This document shows positions 35,812 through 50,718 of a stretch of 64,000 nucleotides of DNA, piece after piece; position 1 is the stretch's first letter, and every line of letters begins with the position of its first letter. This DNA comes from Jacaranda mimosifolia (taxonomy: Eukaryota > Streptophyta > Magnoliopsida > Lamiales > Bignoniaceae): positions 30,149,468-30,213,467 of the forward strand of contig CM032129.1 in assembly GCA_018894105.1 (NCBI GenBank), in the 5' to 3' direction. The notes beneath the pieces were generated by a model, which made no database searches, was not told where the DNA came from, and was given only the letters and a program-made list of their open reading frames with translations. The position numbers were made by a program, and so were the translations under genes.

Positions 35812-37408
35812 AAGAGATATGTACTCCCTCTGGCGTTGGGCAGGGGCATTGGTGCTGTAATACTCGTATGTATTTCCTTATGTTATTTTCGGCGAAAATT
35901 CAAAAGCAGAGGTATAATGTTCTTTAGGTGCAATGAAATTTCATATTGCATTTCACGCTGATCAGTATCTCTTCTCCCATCTGTTCAGGCTCTCAGGGAG
36001 AACATCAAAATCTACTGCTGCTTGATTTGACTTTAAATGGACCAGCAAATAAGAAAAATAGTCCTGGAGACAAGAAGAATAACAACTATGAGTTGCCAAT
36101 CTTCAGTTTTTCTAGCATAGTCATGGCAACTAATAGTTTTTCCATCAGAAACGAGCTAGGAGAGGGTGGTTTTGGACCTGTTTACAGGGTATTGCTTATT
36201 TCAGCAGACTGATTGTTTTAACAATCTATCTAATTTCTTTATGAAGTATGAACTGGTACTCTTTCACCACTATTTCAGGGAGAATTACTCAACAAACAGT
36301 TTGTAGCAGTAAAAAGGCTTTCTAGAAGGTCCGGACAAGGATTAGAGGAGTTCAGAAATGAGACAGAACTGATAGCCAAACTCCAGCACAGGAATCTTGT
36401 TGGGATCTTGGGATGTTGTATTGAAAACGATGAAAAGATATTAGTCTATGAATACATGCCCAACAAAAGCTTGGATTTTTTCCTCTTTGGTTTGTTTTTC
36501 CACAAACCCTCTTATCTATCAGAATCTACAGTTGCCCTCTGCTAACACAGAATTCTTACAGAACCAGCCAAGAAAGAATTATTGGACTGGACGAGACGAG
36601 TTCAGATCATCGAAGGAATTGCTCAAGGGCTTCTATATCTCCACCATTATTCTCGATTGAGGATAGTTCACAGAGATCTAAAAGTTAGTAATATTCTACT
36701 TGACGCTGATATGAACCCCAAAATCTCTGATTTTGGCATGGCAAGAATTTTTGGAGGAAATGACTCGCAAGCAAATATTAATTGAATTGTTGGTACTTAG
36801 TAAGTGAAAATGTAACTTATTCGTTCTTACACAAACTATTCAATGATGAATTACTTTTCGTCCAAATACAGTGGTTATATGTCCCCTGAGTATGCCATGG
36901 AAGGACTTTTCTCCGTCAAATCTGATGTCTTTGCTTTTGGAGTATTGATGCTGGAGATCATCAGCGGAAAGAAGAATACCGGCTTTTACGGTTCTGATTA
37001 TCTTAGTCTTCTGGGATATGTAAGTGCTAAGACATCATAAATTTTATAAGAAATCAGCCGATGTTTCTAAATTTACAAATTCATTGCTGGATTCAGGCCT
37101 GGAATATGTGGAACCATAATCGCTTGCTTGAACTTATTGATCCTACATTGGAAGTCCCTTCTGCCTTGTCTGCTATTCTGTTGAGATACATTCAGATTGG
37201 TCTCTTGTGCGTTCAAGAAAATGCAGCCGATAGGCCTGTGATGTCGGATGTTGTTGCCATGTTGAATAATGAACAAGCAGCACTGGCATCTCCGAAACAT
37301 CCTGCTTTTATTTGCGGGAGGACTTTAGCTAGAGCAAGTCCAGGACAAAGTAAACTCGAGATCTGCTCTGTTAATGGTTTGACAGTTTCACTCATGGAAG
37401 CTCGTTGA
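35812..37408 (+). pseudogene. Type B receptor-kinase fragment without ectodomain, one stop in kinase domain
   Basis: Six exons (2-7) of an S-domain receptor kinase survive. They are a TM exon at ~35812-35911 ('YVLPLALGRGIGAVILVCISLCYF'), a juxtamembrane/Gly-loop exon ending ~36188 ([10 protein letters not shown]), an exon at ~36280-36489 with catalytic VAVKRL, and an exon at ~36560-36799 with HRDLK and ISDFGMA. The last two are ~36870-37019 ('[13 protein letters not shown]') and 37097-37408 (to ISVNGLTVSLMEAR-type end, stop at 37408). Introns keep GT/AG. The single break seen is TGA at ~36783 in the activation segment, where the copy at 19.6 kb has CGA. Exon 1 is absent. It could at most give a truncated protein. 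Confidence 0.87.
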
Positions 37409-38295
37409 GATTCAAAATCTACACTGTTGAATGAAGAAAAGAAGAAAAATAGTTTACCCCTTTCTTACTCGTGCCAAGAATTGTTGGATTGCTGTCTATA
37501 ATGCATAGAAATAGTGATATGGATACGATACAATATGAACATGCCGACGGAAAATTCTTGAAAATTTCAAAATACCACCTGACTCTGACATGACTATTCC
37601 ACATGTATGATTTTTTTTATTAGAGCTACATATTTATAAAGATATGCAATTGATAAAAAGTTTAAAAGCACATTAATGAGATTGTAAAGAAATAGAAATT
37701 CATATTAGTTATTGAATGGAATTTTACTAGTGCAATTTGTACACTACGTATTTGAAAGAAAAAAGCTTTACTTTCATAAACAATGCAAGGGAAAAAAAAA
37801 GAAAAGAAAAGATGAAACAATACTCTCTTCAAGTAATTCTGGAAAATTTTAATTTTTAATTATTTCTTTGAGCACTTAAATATTTTCTAATATGTTAAAA
37901 TTCTAATTTGTCATATTGGACACACCTTTCATTGTGTATCCGAGACACCAATGAAAGTCTTGAAACCTTTTTATTTTTGTTTAGTTTATCAACACGCCAA
38001 GTGATACATTGGATATATGTACTTGACAAATTGTTCAATACAATATGAAACGATATGTATAATTTTTTGAAATATTAGTATACTATAGACGGTCATTAGT
38101 ATGGCAAAAGAAAATTCAAGCATCGAAAGCACAGGAGTGCATATCCTCATATATGCATCTCTTTCAGCCAACCAGACATGGTGGATATCTATTTTACATA
38201 GATACAATCACAAGGTTTAACGTCATAAATATCAAGAGGGTTTTGATGAACAGGAGTGTTATTGATTCCTGCATGTGCCTCGAAGGCTCCAAACC
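37409..38295. other. Intergenic between tail-to-tail kinase genes
   Basis: The first ~490 bases align with the 3' flank at 20264-21118. The remainder (to 38295) is probably the shared 3' flank of the fragment and the intact minus-strand kinase. No ORF or transposon end was found. Confidence 0.6.
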
Positions 38296-41465
<3,170 letters not shown>

Positions 41466-41810
41466 GAATTATCAAGTCTTTTCCCTACTACTGAACTGAC
41501 TCTCTTCTGAATCTTGCCTCTAATCAGAAATTCAGAGGTGCAAAAATTGCCATGATTCGTTATCAATAACATCTTCGTACTTTTCTTTGATGTGATATGT
41601 ATATTTTTTCCATTCAACTATTGTAATCTGGTCAAAAAAAGGAAAAGAAAGAGAGAAATTTTCCAGTCAAAAGCAAATACATAACGCCATCTCTTTCCCT
41701 TTTATTTAAAAATCAATGCCCATAAGTAGCGAAGTCAATTCTTGAATGTTCTTGTTCCTGTTCCATTTCTTTCCTAAATTCTAAGGACAAAGAATGATGC
41801 CAGCAGTCAA
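41466..41810 (-). promoter_or_regulatory. Upstream region of the intact kinase
   Basis: It aligns to the sequence upstream of the pseudogene start at 10351-10742, so it was duplicated with the gene. The alignment stops near 41810, where new DNA separates it from intergenic repeat copy D. No TATA box or factor site is claimed. Confidence 0.55.
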
Positions 41811-42187
41811 TAAGAAAAATCTTGAAGCAGGCAGTGAAAAATAACCGTAGAATTACGTTGGCAAAAGATTACTAAGGGGGTATGGAGGAAGCCGATAAGA
41901 GGGTCCCGCGCCCACGGGGCAGCAGCTTGGGGTTCAACGCGGCGGTGGTGAGTAGTGGAGTAGACTGGAAATTGATTGAGACGGAGGGACAGAATTGTGA
42001 GTATATTTCCCGCCAGGGCACTGAATAGTGAATTTTGGTTAAAAATTAAATCAAATGGAATCCAGTTCCCCGAGCTAAAATTGAAAAAAGAGTATGTGTC
42101 ATAAAAGTATTTCATGTAGATCATATGGCTTCATTTAGAAGCAAATAAAAGAATTACATATTCAAAGGGGCGATCGAGAGAGATATT

Positions 42188-42595
42188 GAGCAGCCACTTG
42201 ACACTTGACCAATAACATCGTTCTTATATATAAATGAAAATTTTTAAATGTAAATTCTAATAAATTCTTAATATATATATTTATGTATATTAAAAAAAAT
42301 TAAATATTAAAAGAGTATTTGACTAAAAATATATACCTGAGATGTTAAGTTCTAAAAATAAGTTTTTAGAGTTTGAAAATAAGATCGTGATATTGATTGA
42401 TCACTTGACTCAATAACATTGTCCTCACACGTACAAATGAGTAATTTGAAATTTAAATTTTAATAAATTCTTAATTTAAGCACATACATAAAAAAATTTA
42501 TATATTAAAAAAAGTATTTGACTAAAAAATATTTAAAAGATCTCTATGGTACATATACATGACATGTTAAGTTCTAAAAATTTATTTTTTAAAAT
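42188..42595. repeat. Diverged ~200-230-bp direct duplication
   Basis: Two adjacent blocks share the order 'CACTTGAC..AATAACAT', 'TAATAAATTCTTAAT', 'GTATTTGACTAAAAA' and 'ATGTTAAGTTCTAAAAAT'. The second is offset by about 203 bases at the start and 230 at the end. AT-rich and noncoding. Confidence 0.65.
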
Positions 42596-42949
42596 CATTT
42601 AGATAAAATAAAACTTAGAATTTATAAAATATTAATTATAGTAATTTTATAACTAATTTATAAAACCAGATAGAAACACACAAAAGTTAACTTATGCATG
42701 AACTTTTTTTAGCAAATTTATCTCTTGAGCCTTTTAGAGTTGATGAAATAATTCATATCGATTGCGTGTGTATAGGAGAATAATGGTTGGACATTCCATA
42801 GTAGATGGAGCTAATCATAGTTTTCTTTGGCCAAACAAATTCTTATTAATAAAATACAATAATAAAATAAGATAAAATTCACATCTTTTTATAGAAATTA
42901 GATCCTATCAACTTAGTTCATATCACTATTGATCATAAAACAACAAAGT

Positions 42950-43622
42950 TAGGGAAATCAAAATTACTCGTTCCCACGATGACGTGGATATGGGGAAAAA
43001 TTTCTCCCTGCGAGGATAGAGACAGGATCAATAGTAACCATCGATCACCAAATGAGAAAAGGGTCATAGTCCCCATTTCTACGGATACTCAATACCCATT
43101 TAAATTAGTTAAATTATCAATTTAAGATTATATATATTTAAAGTGATATCAAAATATACTTGATTATAAGAATAATTTTTCCTTCTAAAAAATTATATAT
43201 ATTTTTGTATGAACCATACTAAACTGAAAATTTTGGGAAGAATTGTAAAGCTTTATTGATATTTATATTTATATATTTTATATCTTTTAATATTTTACTG
43301 TAAAACATAATTCAATTTGACATGTTATTATGATAATTTTTTAATTTTGGAAGTCATTTAAATTATTGAAATTTTTTATAGTTTTTAATACTAATTTTTT
43401 ATTTATAAATTTTTCTATAAATTTTATAAATTCTATCAAATTCATTGATTTTCGTAGGTATCTGCTGTCTCCTCGTGGAGAAGTGAGGGAGGATACCTGT
43501 TGCAATTGGAAAGGAAAGAGGGGGGGGGGGGGGGGGGGGGGGGGTTTGGAACATTTGGTCTCGTGGGCCTCAAGGCGTGGGAGAAAATCCCTGCCTTGTC
43601 CTGCTCCATTGACACTCCTAAA
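42950..43622. mobile_element. Possible hAT-type element containing a 25-G run
   Basis: The right end reads CATTGACACTCCTAAA, the inverse of a TAGGAGTGTCAATG hAT-type end. The left end near 42950 (TTAGGGAAATCAAAATTAC) is a poor match. G-rich subterminal motifs (GGGGAAAAATTTCTCC, GGGGATACTCAATACCC-type) resemble other hAT MITEs. No clear target duplication. An uninterrupted run of G occupies 43520-43544. Confidence 0.45.
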
Positions 43623-43703
43623 TAGAGTATCTTGGACATTTTAATTATCTAACAAGTGCTATCGACGTGCACAATTACAAGATCATTCCAAATTATACAT
43701 ATA

Positions 43704-46330
43704 CTAGCATTATTCCTATGCTATGCATGAATTCTTTAAAATTACTATATATTAATATAATGATTGAATTGTAAATATAACTAAAATAATAATATAAAAA
43801 TAAAAACAATGCAAATTACCAAGTAATTAGCAAAATTAAATTTAAAATTTTAAAATTCAGTATTTAAAAGTTTGTAACATATAAAGACATCTCATATAAA
43901 TTGTCACAAAAAATTAGTTTCAAAATTATTCAGCGAGAAGTTAAAAAAATTTAAAACATCCAAAAATAAAAATCTATGAATATGATTATGTACTTTATTA
44001 AAAAAAAATTATGCGATCAAAAGCTAGCAAATAGTTGTATTAAAAAATAAAAATATATGAGAATGATATAGAACACAAGATTGATGGCTTGAAAGTGATT
44101 TGAAAAAATTTTAAATTATAATACTTTAAGATTATTTTAGACTTAAAAGAGGATGAGTATATATTAAATTAAAACTTAAACTATAAAGAATTAGATAATA
44201 CATTAATTAGTTGCCAAGGATTAGAAAAATCTTATTTAATTTTAATTTTTGATTAAAATTAAAATCAATTAAATTAAGAGAAAACTATGATAGTAAATAT
44301 ATAAAAAAAATTTAAAAATTAAAAAATATATATAAAATAATTACAAAGTTAAGATCGATATTAGTATATAAGTTCATAAAAATATTTTAATTTGACTCAT
44401 AGCTTAGTTATCGAATAATTAAGTGAAGAAAAAAGTTAGATATTAGTAATGCAAAGCTAAAATTGTAGTAAATTGATAAAGTAATTATAAGCCTAAAATT
44501 AATTTTAAATAGGAATTAGTGCTAGGGTATGAGGATGAAATTATAATGTAAATAAAATATAAAAAGAAATAAATTATTATGTTCATTCTCAATTTTTTTG
44601 TATGAATGTAATTGGATCTTCATATTATATTTCACAAATAGCAGAAAAAAGTGAATAACAAAAAAAGTTGTTAACCTTTCAAACAATCAAAATTTAAAAA
44701 ATAATAAATAAATAATAAAATTATATATATATATATTGATAGACTAAATAATGTCTAGAGATATAAACTTAAAAAGTTAATAGGTGTATTTTCAATTGAA
44801 ATAACTATCTCATAATTTTTTTAAAATTATATCAAAAATGATCTAAGAATATATATTAATGTAGTATATAAAATTTTTAAAAACAATTCGAATTATACAC
44901 ATTTATGCATATATAATTACAAATATAAGAATATAAAATTAAATTAAATGACATTCTTCTAAAATTATAAATATTAAAAAAGTGAAATAAATTTTAAAAA
45001 TATTAAAACAAAAAAATAGATCTTGTCCTATAATACTATACACTTAGAGGAGCAAAACAAAGCGAATTGAAAAATAAATTATAAAATTTAACAATAAATC
45101 AATAACTTGATTCAAAAAAATGAGTAAAAGAATGCTAAATATATAATAATTTAAATAAAATAAAAATTAAATGACAAAATTTACCAATAATTAAGGAGAA
45201 AAATGTAACTAATAAAAATAATGTTAAATTAAAAATATTAAGTGTAGTTAATAAATCTCATAATAAATGAATTGATAACATAAACCAAATGGTAAACAAA
45301 AAAGATATAGAAATTTACGAATTTAATAGTAATAAAAGCTAAATGATAGACTTTATTTAGGTTGAAAAGAAAATTATAACATTAAAATCCAAAAAATCTC
45401 TTCCATCATGTAATATACCTAAAATAAACCAAAAATAAATAAATAGATAAATAAAGGTAAACAATAAAATCAAATATACAATAAACACTTTGAATAATGA
45501 ACTAAAGATGCACACAAAGAGATAGAAGGAAAAAAAATGCTAGAAAATAAAAGAACACAAAGAATAGAGTAAAAAAAATGCTAGAACATGGGAATATTAA
45601 TGAAATGACTTTTGAAGTAGTATAGATATAAATTAGTTATTAAAGATAAGAGAAAATCATGAAAGGCTTGTCAAACTAAAGAGTCAAATGATTAAGAAAT
45701 CTTCCATATATTGAAAGTAGAGATGAAAAAATTTTATAGATAAAATGTAATTATTTTTTGAGATTAGAGATAAATAAAGAATTGTTCTAATCAAGAAAAT
45801 GATCTCAAAAAATCAAATATCTTTAAAAGGAATAAATAATATCAAATTTAATAACTAAAAATTAATTTTTAAATTTAATTAAAAAACTTAAAATTCTAAG
45901 AATTTAAAATTTGGTCAAAATTGCACAATTATGGATTCCACACCGTTGTGCTATATATAATAGTATAGATATGTATAAAAGAGTTTTAATACATCTAAAC
46001 ATCTATAACATTATCTTATCAATGATATAAAAGAGATAATATTAATTTTGATTCATCAACTGAAAACTCAAAAAAAAAAAAAAAAATCCTTTATCTAATG
46101 AAGAATTTTCTTTTCAAATATAATGCATTCATATCAATTAGATACAAATAAGAATAAATATCTTTAAAAATGAAATAAATAATATCAAATTTAATAACTG
46201 ACAATTAATGAAATTTTTTGAATTTAGTTAACAAACTCAAAATTCTAAGAATTTGCCACTTGACCAAAATTACAATCAAAATTGAATAATTGTGGATCTT
46301 ACGCCGTTGTACTATATATAATAGTATAGA
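43704..46330 (-). mobile_element. Helitron, 2,627 bp, non-autonomous
   Basis: On the minus strand it starts TCTATACTATTATATATAG (46330) after an A and ends ...GGAATAATGCTAG (43704) before a T. A GCATAGCATAGG-type hairpin precedes the CTAG end. Insertion between A and T without target duplication is the Helitron rule. Paralogous copy A (10765-10790) reads the same flanks with nothing between them. It is AT-rich with no Rep/helicase frame. A second 5'-type end lies inside at about 45971. Confidence 0.87.
45790..46330 (-). repeat. Duplicated Helitron 5' terminus
   Basis: The ~190 bases ending at 46330 are repeated, diverged, ending at about 45971. Both contain 'AATAATATCAAATTTAATAACT', 'AAAATTCTAAGAATTT' and a CCGTTGT.CTATATATAATA end. 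Reading the minus strand, these are two tandem 5' starts (TCTATACTATTATAT), either of which could have defined the element. Confidence 0.8.
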
Positions 46331-47042
46331 TTTATACCAGAATTTCAGTTTAGATTAATATTGAAAGAGTTCAAGTGGAGCAAGTTTGCAAAATAATTCT
46401 TGTGACAGCAATTAATATTAAGTTTTTGTTTTTATTATTATTTACTGAATCGATGAGTAAAAATATACTTTGAATTGCAATTTTTTCGATCATTCTTTTT
46501 AGATAATAAATTAATATCTTGCGAACACTAATTTAAAATTTTGAATTGCGATCAACATGGGCTCCACCCTAGACTATCATTTCAGTCTTTAACAACCATT
46601 CAAATAAAACTTTCCAACTCTTGTTATTCTTCTCTAGGCTTGCTGTATCCAACCGACAACAATAAGGCAGAAGCTCAAGCAAACAAGTGTTAGGTAGTAT
46701 AAATCTTCTTTCATTTGAAAATGATGGCTGAGGAAGCTTATTATAATCGACCATGGAAGCGTTTATATCTATTCAAACAATTTTTCTGGCTTAATGTTTT
46801 TGCAGTCATTGTCAATTGGGTCCATAGATAGCTGATGAAGAGATAAGTCAAAGCTAAAATATTGTTTATTGATTGAAAAGACATTCGATATTTTGGATTA
46901 TGTAGTTTATATATGTTGAATTTTAACTCGTACTCAATCCAACCCAAATTTATGGGTTGATATTTTCGGACACAAATTTTTAGGTGAATGTCAAAATAAT
47001 GAGATTAAAATATTGAAGTTACCTCTATGAGATGTAAATTAG

Positions 47043-47442
47043 GAGGGTGTTTGAATAAATTTATTTAAAAGATCTTATAAACTCTTATATTTTATTAGAT
47101 GTTTGAAACTTATAAGATGTTAAATATTTTTTTTTTAAATAAATTTTGAAAGTGTTTGGATAAAATAAGACATTGAAACTTGTAAGATATTAGTAATGAC
47201 ACTTTTGTATTTAATATGATTAAAATTAAGAGAACTTGTTAAAAACTTAAAAATAAGTTAGGAACTTCTTACTTTTTAAAAAAAAAAAAAAAAAACTTAT
47301 AAGCTCTTAACAGTTTATTTTAAAAGTTTAGAAACTTTTTTTTCTTTTTAAAAAATTTACCATGTACTTTTTCACATCTTTTAAACTCTCAAATATTTTG
47401 TAAGATATTTTGAGGAGCTTATAAACTCATCCAAACACCCTC
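47043..47442. mobile_element. PIF/Harbinger-like MITE, 400 bp
   Basis: Perfect 11-bp inverted ends, GAGGGTGTTTG and CAAACACCCTC, are flanked by TAG on both sides (47040-47042 and 47443-47445). Inverted homology extends inward (TTATAAACTC). Copy B at 34796-34806 carries one TAG with no insertion. No ORF. Confidence 0.88.
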
Positions 47443-47445
47443 TAG

Positions 47446-47805
47446 ATATTACAATGGCAGTCTAATGAAATACTCCTCATTGTTTTATTAACTTTTTGTT
47501 CTATTTTTCAATTTTTTGTTCTTATTTCGGGGCATTTGGATTAGATTTGGTGGGTTTGGGTGTTTAGTGCATTGGATCTAAATGGAGTTTACATATATGG
47601 ATCAGTAATGAGTTGGGATTGAGTTGTAGTATGATTTAGATAATGATATGATTTATAAAAGCTTTCCTCTAATGACAAATAATTGCAACAGGAGCGAGCG
47701 ATCTAAATAGGACATGAAAGCATCAATCATCAATGAATTGAATGCACAAAATAAAAATTCATGAAAGATAAAGATATGAGAGAATATATATTAGGTACTA
47801 GCAAT
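47446..47805. other. Intergenic, nothing recognised
   Basis: AT-rich noncoding DNA between two MITEs. No ORF or RNA gene recognised. Confidence 0.4.
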
Positions 47806-48318
47806 GTTTGAAAAATCGAATCGTTCATTAAATCGAAAAATTTATCGGTTCACGTTTCACTGGTTAAATTATTGGTCAGATCGTAATTGAATCGTGATGT
47901 CATAATTACGTAATATATATATATATATTATATTTACTTAAAAATTAATAAAATGCCAAAATATAAAACATAAAGAGGTTAAATGAATATATTGTCTAAC
48001 TTCACAATCCAAATTTTACAATTCATATTATAAATAATTACCACAATTTAAATATCTCAAGTCTAAAGTTTAGATATGATATGAATGTGTGTACCTTCAC
48101 CTTAAAACTTTGTACTTAAACAAAAAAAAATATATATTAATTTCATTAAAAATTGAAAGGGAAAAAAACTACTCCGATTTAATTGAACCGTGAGCGATTT
48201 ACTGACGGTTTTAACAAAATAAGGCGTTTTGTTTTATTTTCCGATTTTATGAGAAAATTGAACCAATTTGACGGCCTATCGACGGTCCGATCAATCTGGT
48301 CCCATTTTTTAAACCATG
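47806..48318. mobile_element. TIR element, ~510 bp, related to the one at 33550
   Basis: The left end GTTTGAAAAATCGAATCG and the inverted right end GTTTAAAAAATGGGACC resemble the 33550-34249 element (AAAA..CGAA..GG). Flanks GGTACTAGCAAT (47794-47805) and GGTACTAGTGAAT (48319-48331) are near-identical direct repeats. No ORF. Confidence 0.65.
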
Positions 48319-48371
48319 GGTACTAGTGAATGAATTGCCTATTTGAAAAAGTAAAAATTATTATACTTAGA

Positions 48372-48861
48372 GGCTGTTTGGTTTCATTTTCTGGAGTCAT
48401 TTTCATTTTCTAGTGAAAATACATAGTGAAAAGTTAGTTAGAATAATTAAATTCGAAAATGAAGTTTTATTTGGATGTGTTGTAGAAAATTATAGTTTTA
48501 TATGGTATATGTGTGAAAATGAAATATATTTTGATGTTGGGTGTTTTTGTATTAAAAGTCGCGTAATTTTTGAATCGAATTGATGATGTGATGTGTGATT
48601 GTTTGAAAAAAATAATATTATAATTTGAATTTAAATTTATAATATTTTTGTTGTGAATGGTGTATGAGAAGTATTAAAAAAATAAAAAATGATTAAGATA
48701 ATGATATGAGTTGAAAAATGGATGAAAATAGAGAGAGAATATAATAAAAAATATTTTAAAAATGAAAATATTTGATAAAATAGTATAGATAGTGATGATT
48801 TTTCGTTTTCATTTTTAGGAGAAAATGAAAATGACTTTTAAAAATAAAAACAAACGACACC
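48372..48861. mobile_element. MITE, 490 bp, GGCTGTTTGG-type ends
   Basis: Inverted ends GGCTGTTTGGTTTCATTTT and, inverted, GGTGTCGTTTGTTTTTATTTT. TTAGA is on both sides (48367-48371 and 48862-48866). Body rich in GAAAATGAAA / TTTTCATTTTC. No ORF. Confidence 0.72.
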
Positions 48862-49410
48862 TTAGAGTTGATGATAGCTAGCATATACCATATTAATGTA
48901 GCAAGATTTGAGTTGTACTATTTTAATTGATTATACACCATTTCAATTAATTCTACAGTTCCCTTTCTCGAATTATAATTAAATACGTAATTTGAGTGGC
49001 ATTATGCGATTTAATGTAAAAAATAACAGTATTTTAAAATATCACATTAAACAAATTTAATGCGAATGAATGAAATAAAAAAAATTACTTTTCTCATCAA
49101 AATACTTATTTAAAAGATAATATTAATGCTATACACATTTTGATTTAGTGAATATATATAATGGTTATATTTCAACACAAATAAAATAATAATTGAAGTA
49201 TCCCATTTTTTTTTTAAAACTATAATTGAAGTATCCCTTAATGCAAAAATTTGATCTAAAAGAGTGTCATGTCATTCAAATCGATTATAAATATTTTAAA
49301 ATTTAATCCAACTTAAAATCAATTGGATTGAATTCGACCCATGAACTTTCCACCCAGAAATTTTGTAATGTATAAGAACGATGGTTGAAGCTCAAATTTC
49401 AACAAAGACA
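48862..49410. other. Intergenic, nothing recognised
   Basis: AT-rich sequence without ORFs, transposon ends or kinase homology that I can identify. Confidence 0.4.
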
Positions 49411-49411
49411 C

Positions 49412-49793
49412 AAGCTATTTGGTTTCATTTTTCGTTTAGAAATGAAAAATGAAAATTATCACTTTATATTCATTTTCATTCAAAATATTTATTATTGTAT
49501 TTTAAAATTATTTCTAAACCTACCATATAATTTTACTCTCACATCAATAAAATTCAAATTTGATTTGACATAAAGTATCTATTATCATTTTAAAATTAAT
49601 AAAATATACATATATTTTAAAAAAATAAATCTTTTTAAAAAATATAAATCAACCCACTTTTCAAACCTATATCTATTTTAATCATTACTTATCAAGATTT
49701 CATCCAAATAAATCTCAATTTTTATTTTCCTTTCATAACTACTTTTCCTAATTTTAAAAATATATGAAAATTGGAAATGCCACTCCAAATAAA
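49412..49793. mobile_element. MITE of the GTTTGGTTTCATTTTC type
   Basis: The left end CTATTTGGTTTCATTTTTCG pairs imperfectly with the right end (inverted: GATTGGTTTTATTTGGAGTGG). The body is rich in GAAAAATGAAAATT/ATTTTCATT as in 48372-48861. Target duplication unclear. The 62-residue open frame at 49385-49573 is inside it and not a gene. Confidence 0.55.
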
Positions 49794-49945
49794 ACCAATC
49801 GGGAATTCCCAAGTCTTGTCTCAGAAAAGACAACCTTGGCTTAAATTATCATATTTGATTGGTTCTAAGTCATAGAATTTGAGAGCAAATTTTCTCAGAA
49901 AAGACAACCTTCTCAGCTTCCCATCGCTAGAGAAAAACTTGATCG

Positions 49946-50159
49946 CAGTGGATTATCTTGGAATGGCTTTAATAATTTCCAGGATACGCATGATAAGGGG
50001 AAGGTCAATGAGATTCATATTTATCTGTTTCTTCTTCGTCCGTCACATCTCCATCTTTTTTTTCTGGTTGTTTTTGCGTTGGAACAGACACCATATCAAC
50101 AGGCCAATCTCTCCTTCCAAACCAGACCATAATCTCCAAAAAGGAAAATTTTGAACTAG
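49946..50159 (+). pseudogene. Type B receptor-kinase pseudogene, exon 1 start (before CACTA)
   Basis: Start codons near 49963-50012 precede a signal peptide ('MRFIFICFFFVRHISIFF'). A one-base surplus in a T8 run (near 50056-50063) puts the following codons out of frame; the next frame reads 'GTDTISTGQSLLPNQTIISKKENFEL', the classic N-terminus of S-domain kinases. It stops at codon EL, where a CACTA element is inserted; the continuation GFFAPVSSSNFYVGI begins at about 56005. Same gene as 56005-59577. Confidence 0.85.
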
Positions 50160-50718
50160 CGCTACAAGAAATAGGGCTATAGAGACGGATTTTCATCTCT
50201 ATATCCATGTCTATAGCCCTATTTTCTGTCTCTGATATAATTTAGAGACGGATTTATCCATTTCTAAACCTGAAGCTGGAAGTCCCCATTTAGAAGATGG
50301 ACTAGATTTCTGTCTTTGATTTGAGAGACGGATAGAAATTGTCTCTAGATCTATCTCAATGCCTAATATTTTTTTATCAAATCTGTCTCTATTTTTGTAA
50401 ACTTTTCATCTCTAAATCTGTTTGTCAAAATTCCATCTCTGTTTCCATCTTTATCTTTCCATCTTTATTTGTGTCTCTATTTAACCATTATTTTTCGTCC
50501 CTGATCTGTTTATTGATTTTATTTATTTTTGTAAATCCAAATTGCTAACCTATTTATGATAAAATTTCTAAACTACTACATAGTAGCTCAACAAATAATA
50601 TGTTTCACGAAAAACATTAGAAAATAAATATAATTCATCATAACATAAGTAACTCATTAATCTAAGAATCCAAGCAATTAACCAAATGACTAATCATCAA
50701 AGTTACTCAATTATCTAT

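Larger units (their letters stand above)
42665..47040. repeat. Kinase-locus intergenic repeat, copy D (interrupted)
   Basis: Segments 42665-42940, 43652-43703 and 46331-47040 align with copies A and B. They are separated by an AT/G-rich insertion at about 42950-43640 and a Helitron at 43704-46330. The repeat lies between the intact minus-strand type A gene and the plus-strand type B pseudogene. Confidence 0.75.

Noticed and set aside
43442..43639. Minus-strand frame with a proline run
   Set aside because: The prolines are the complement of the 25-G run.
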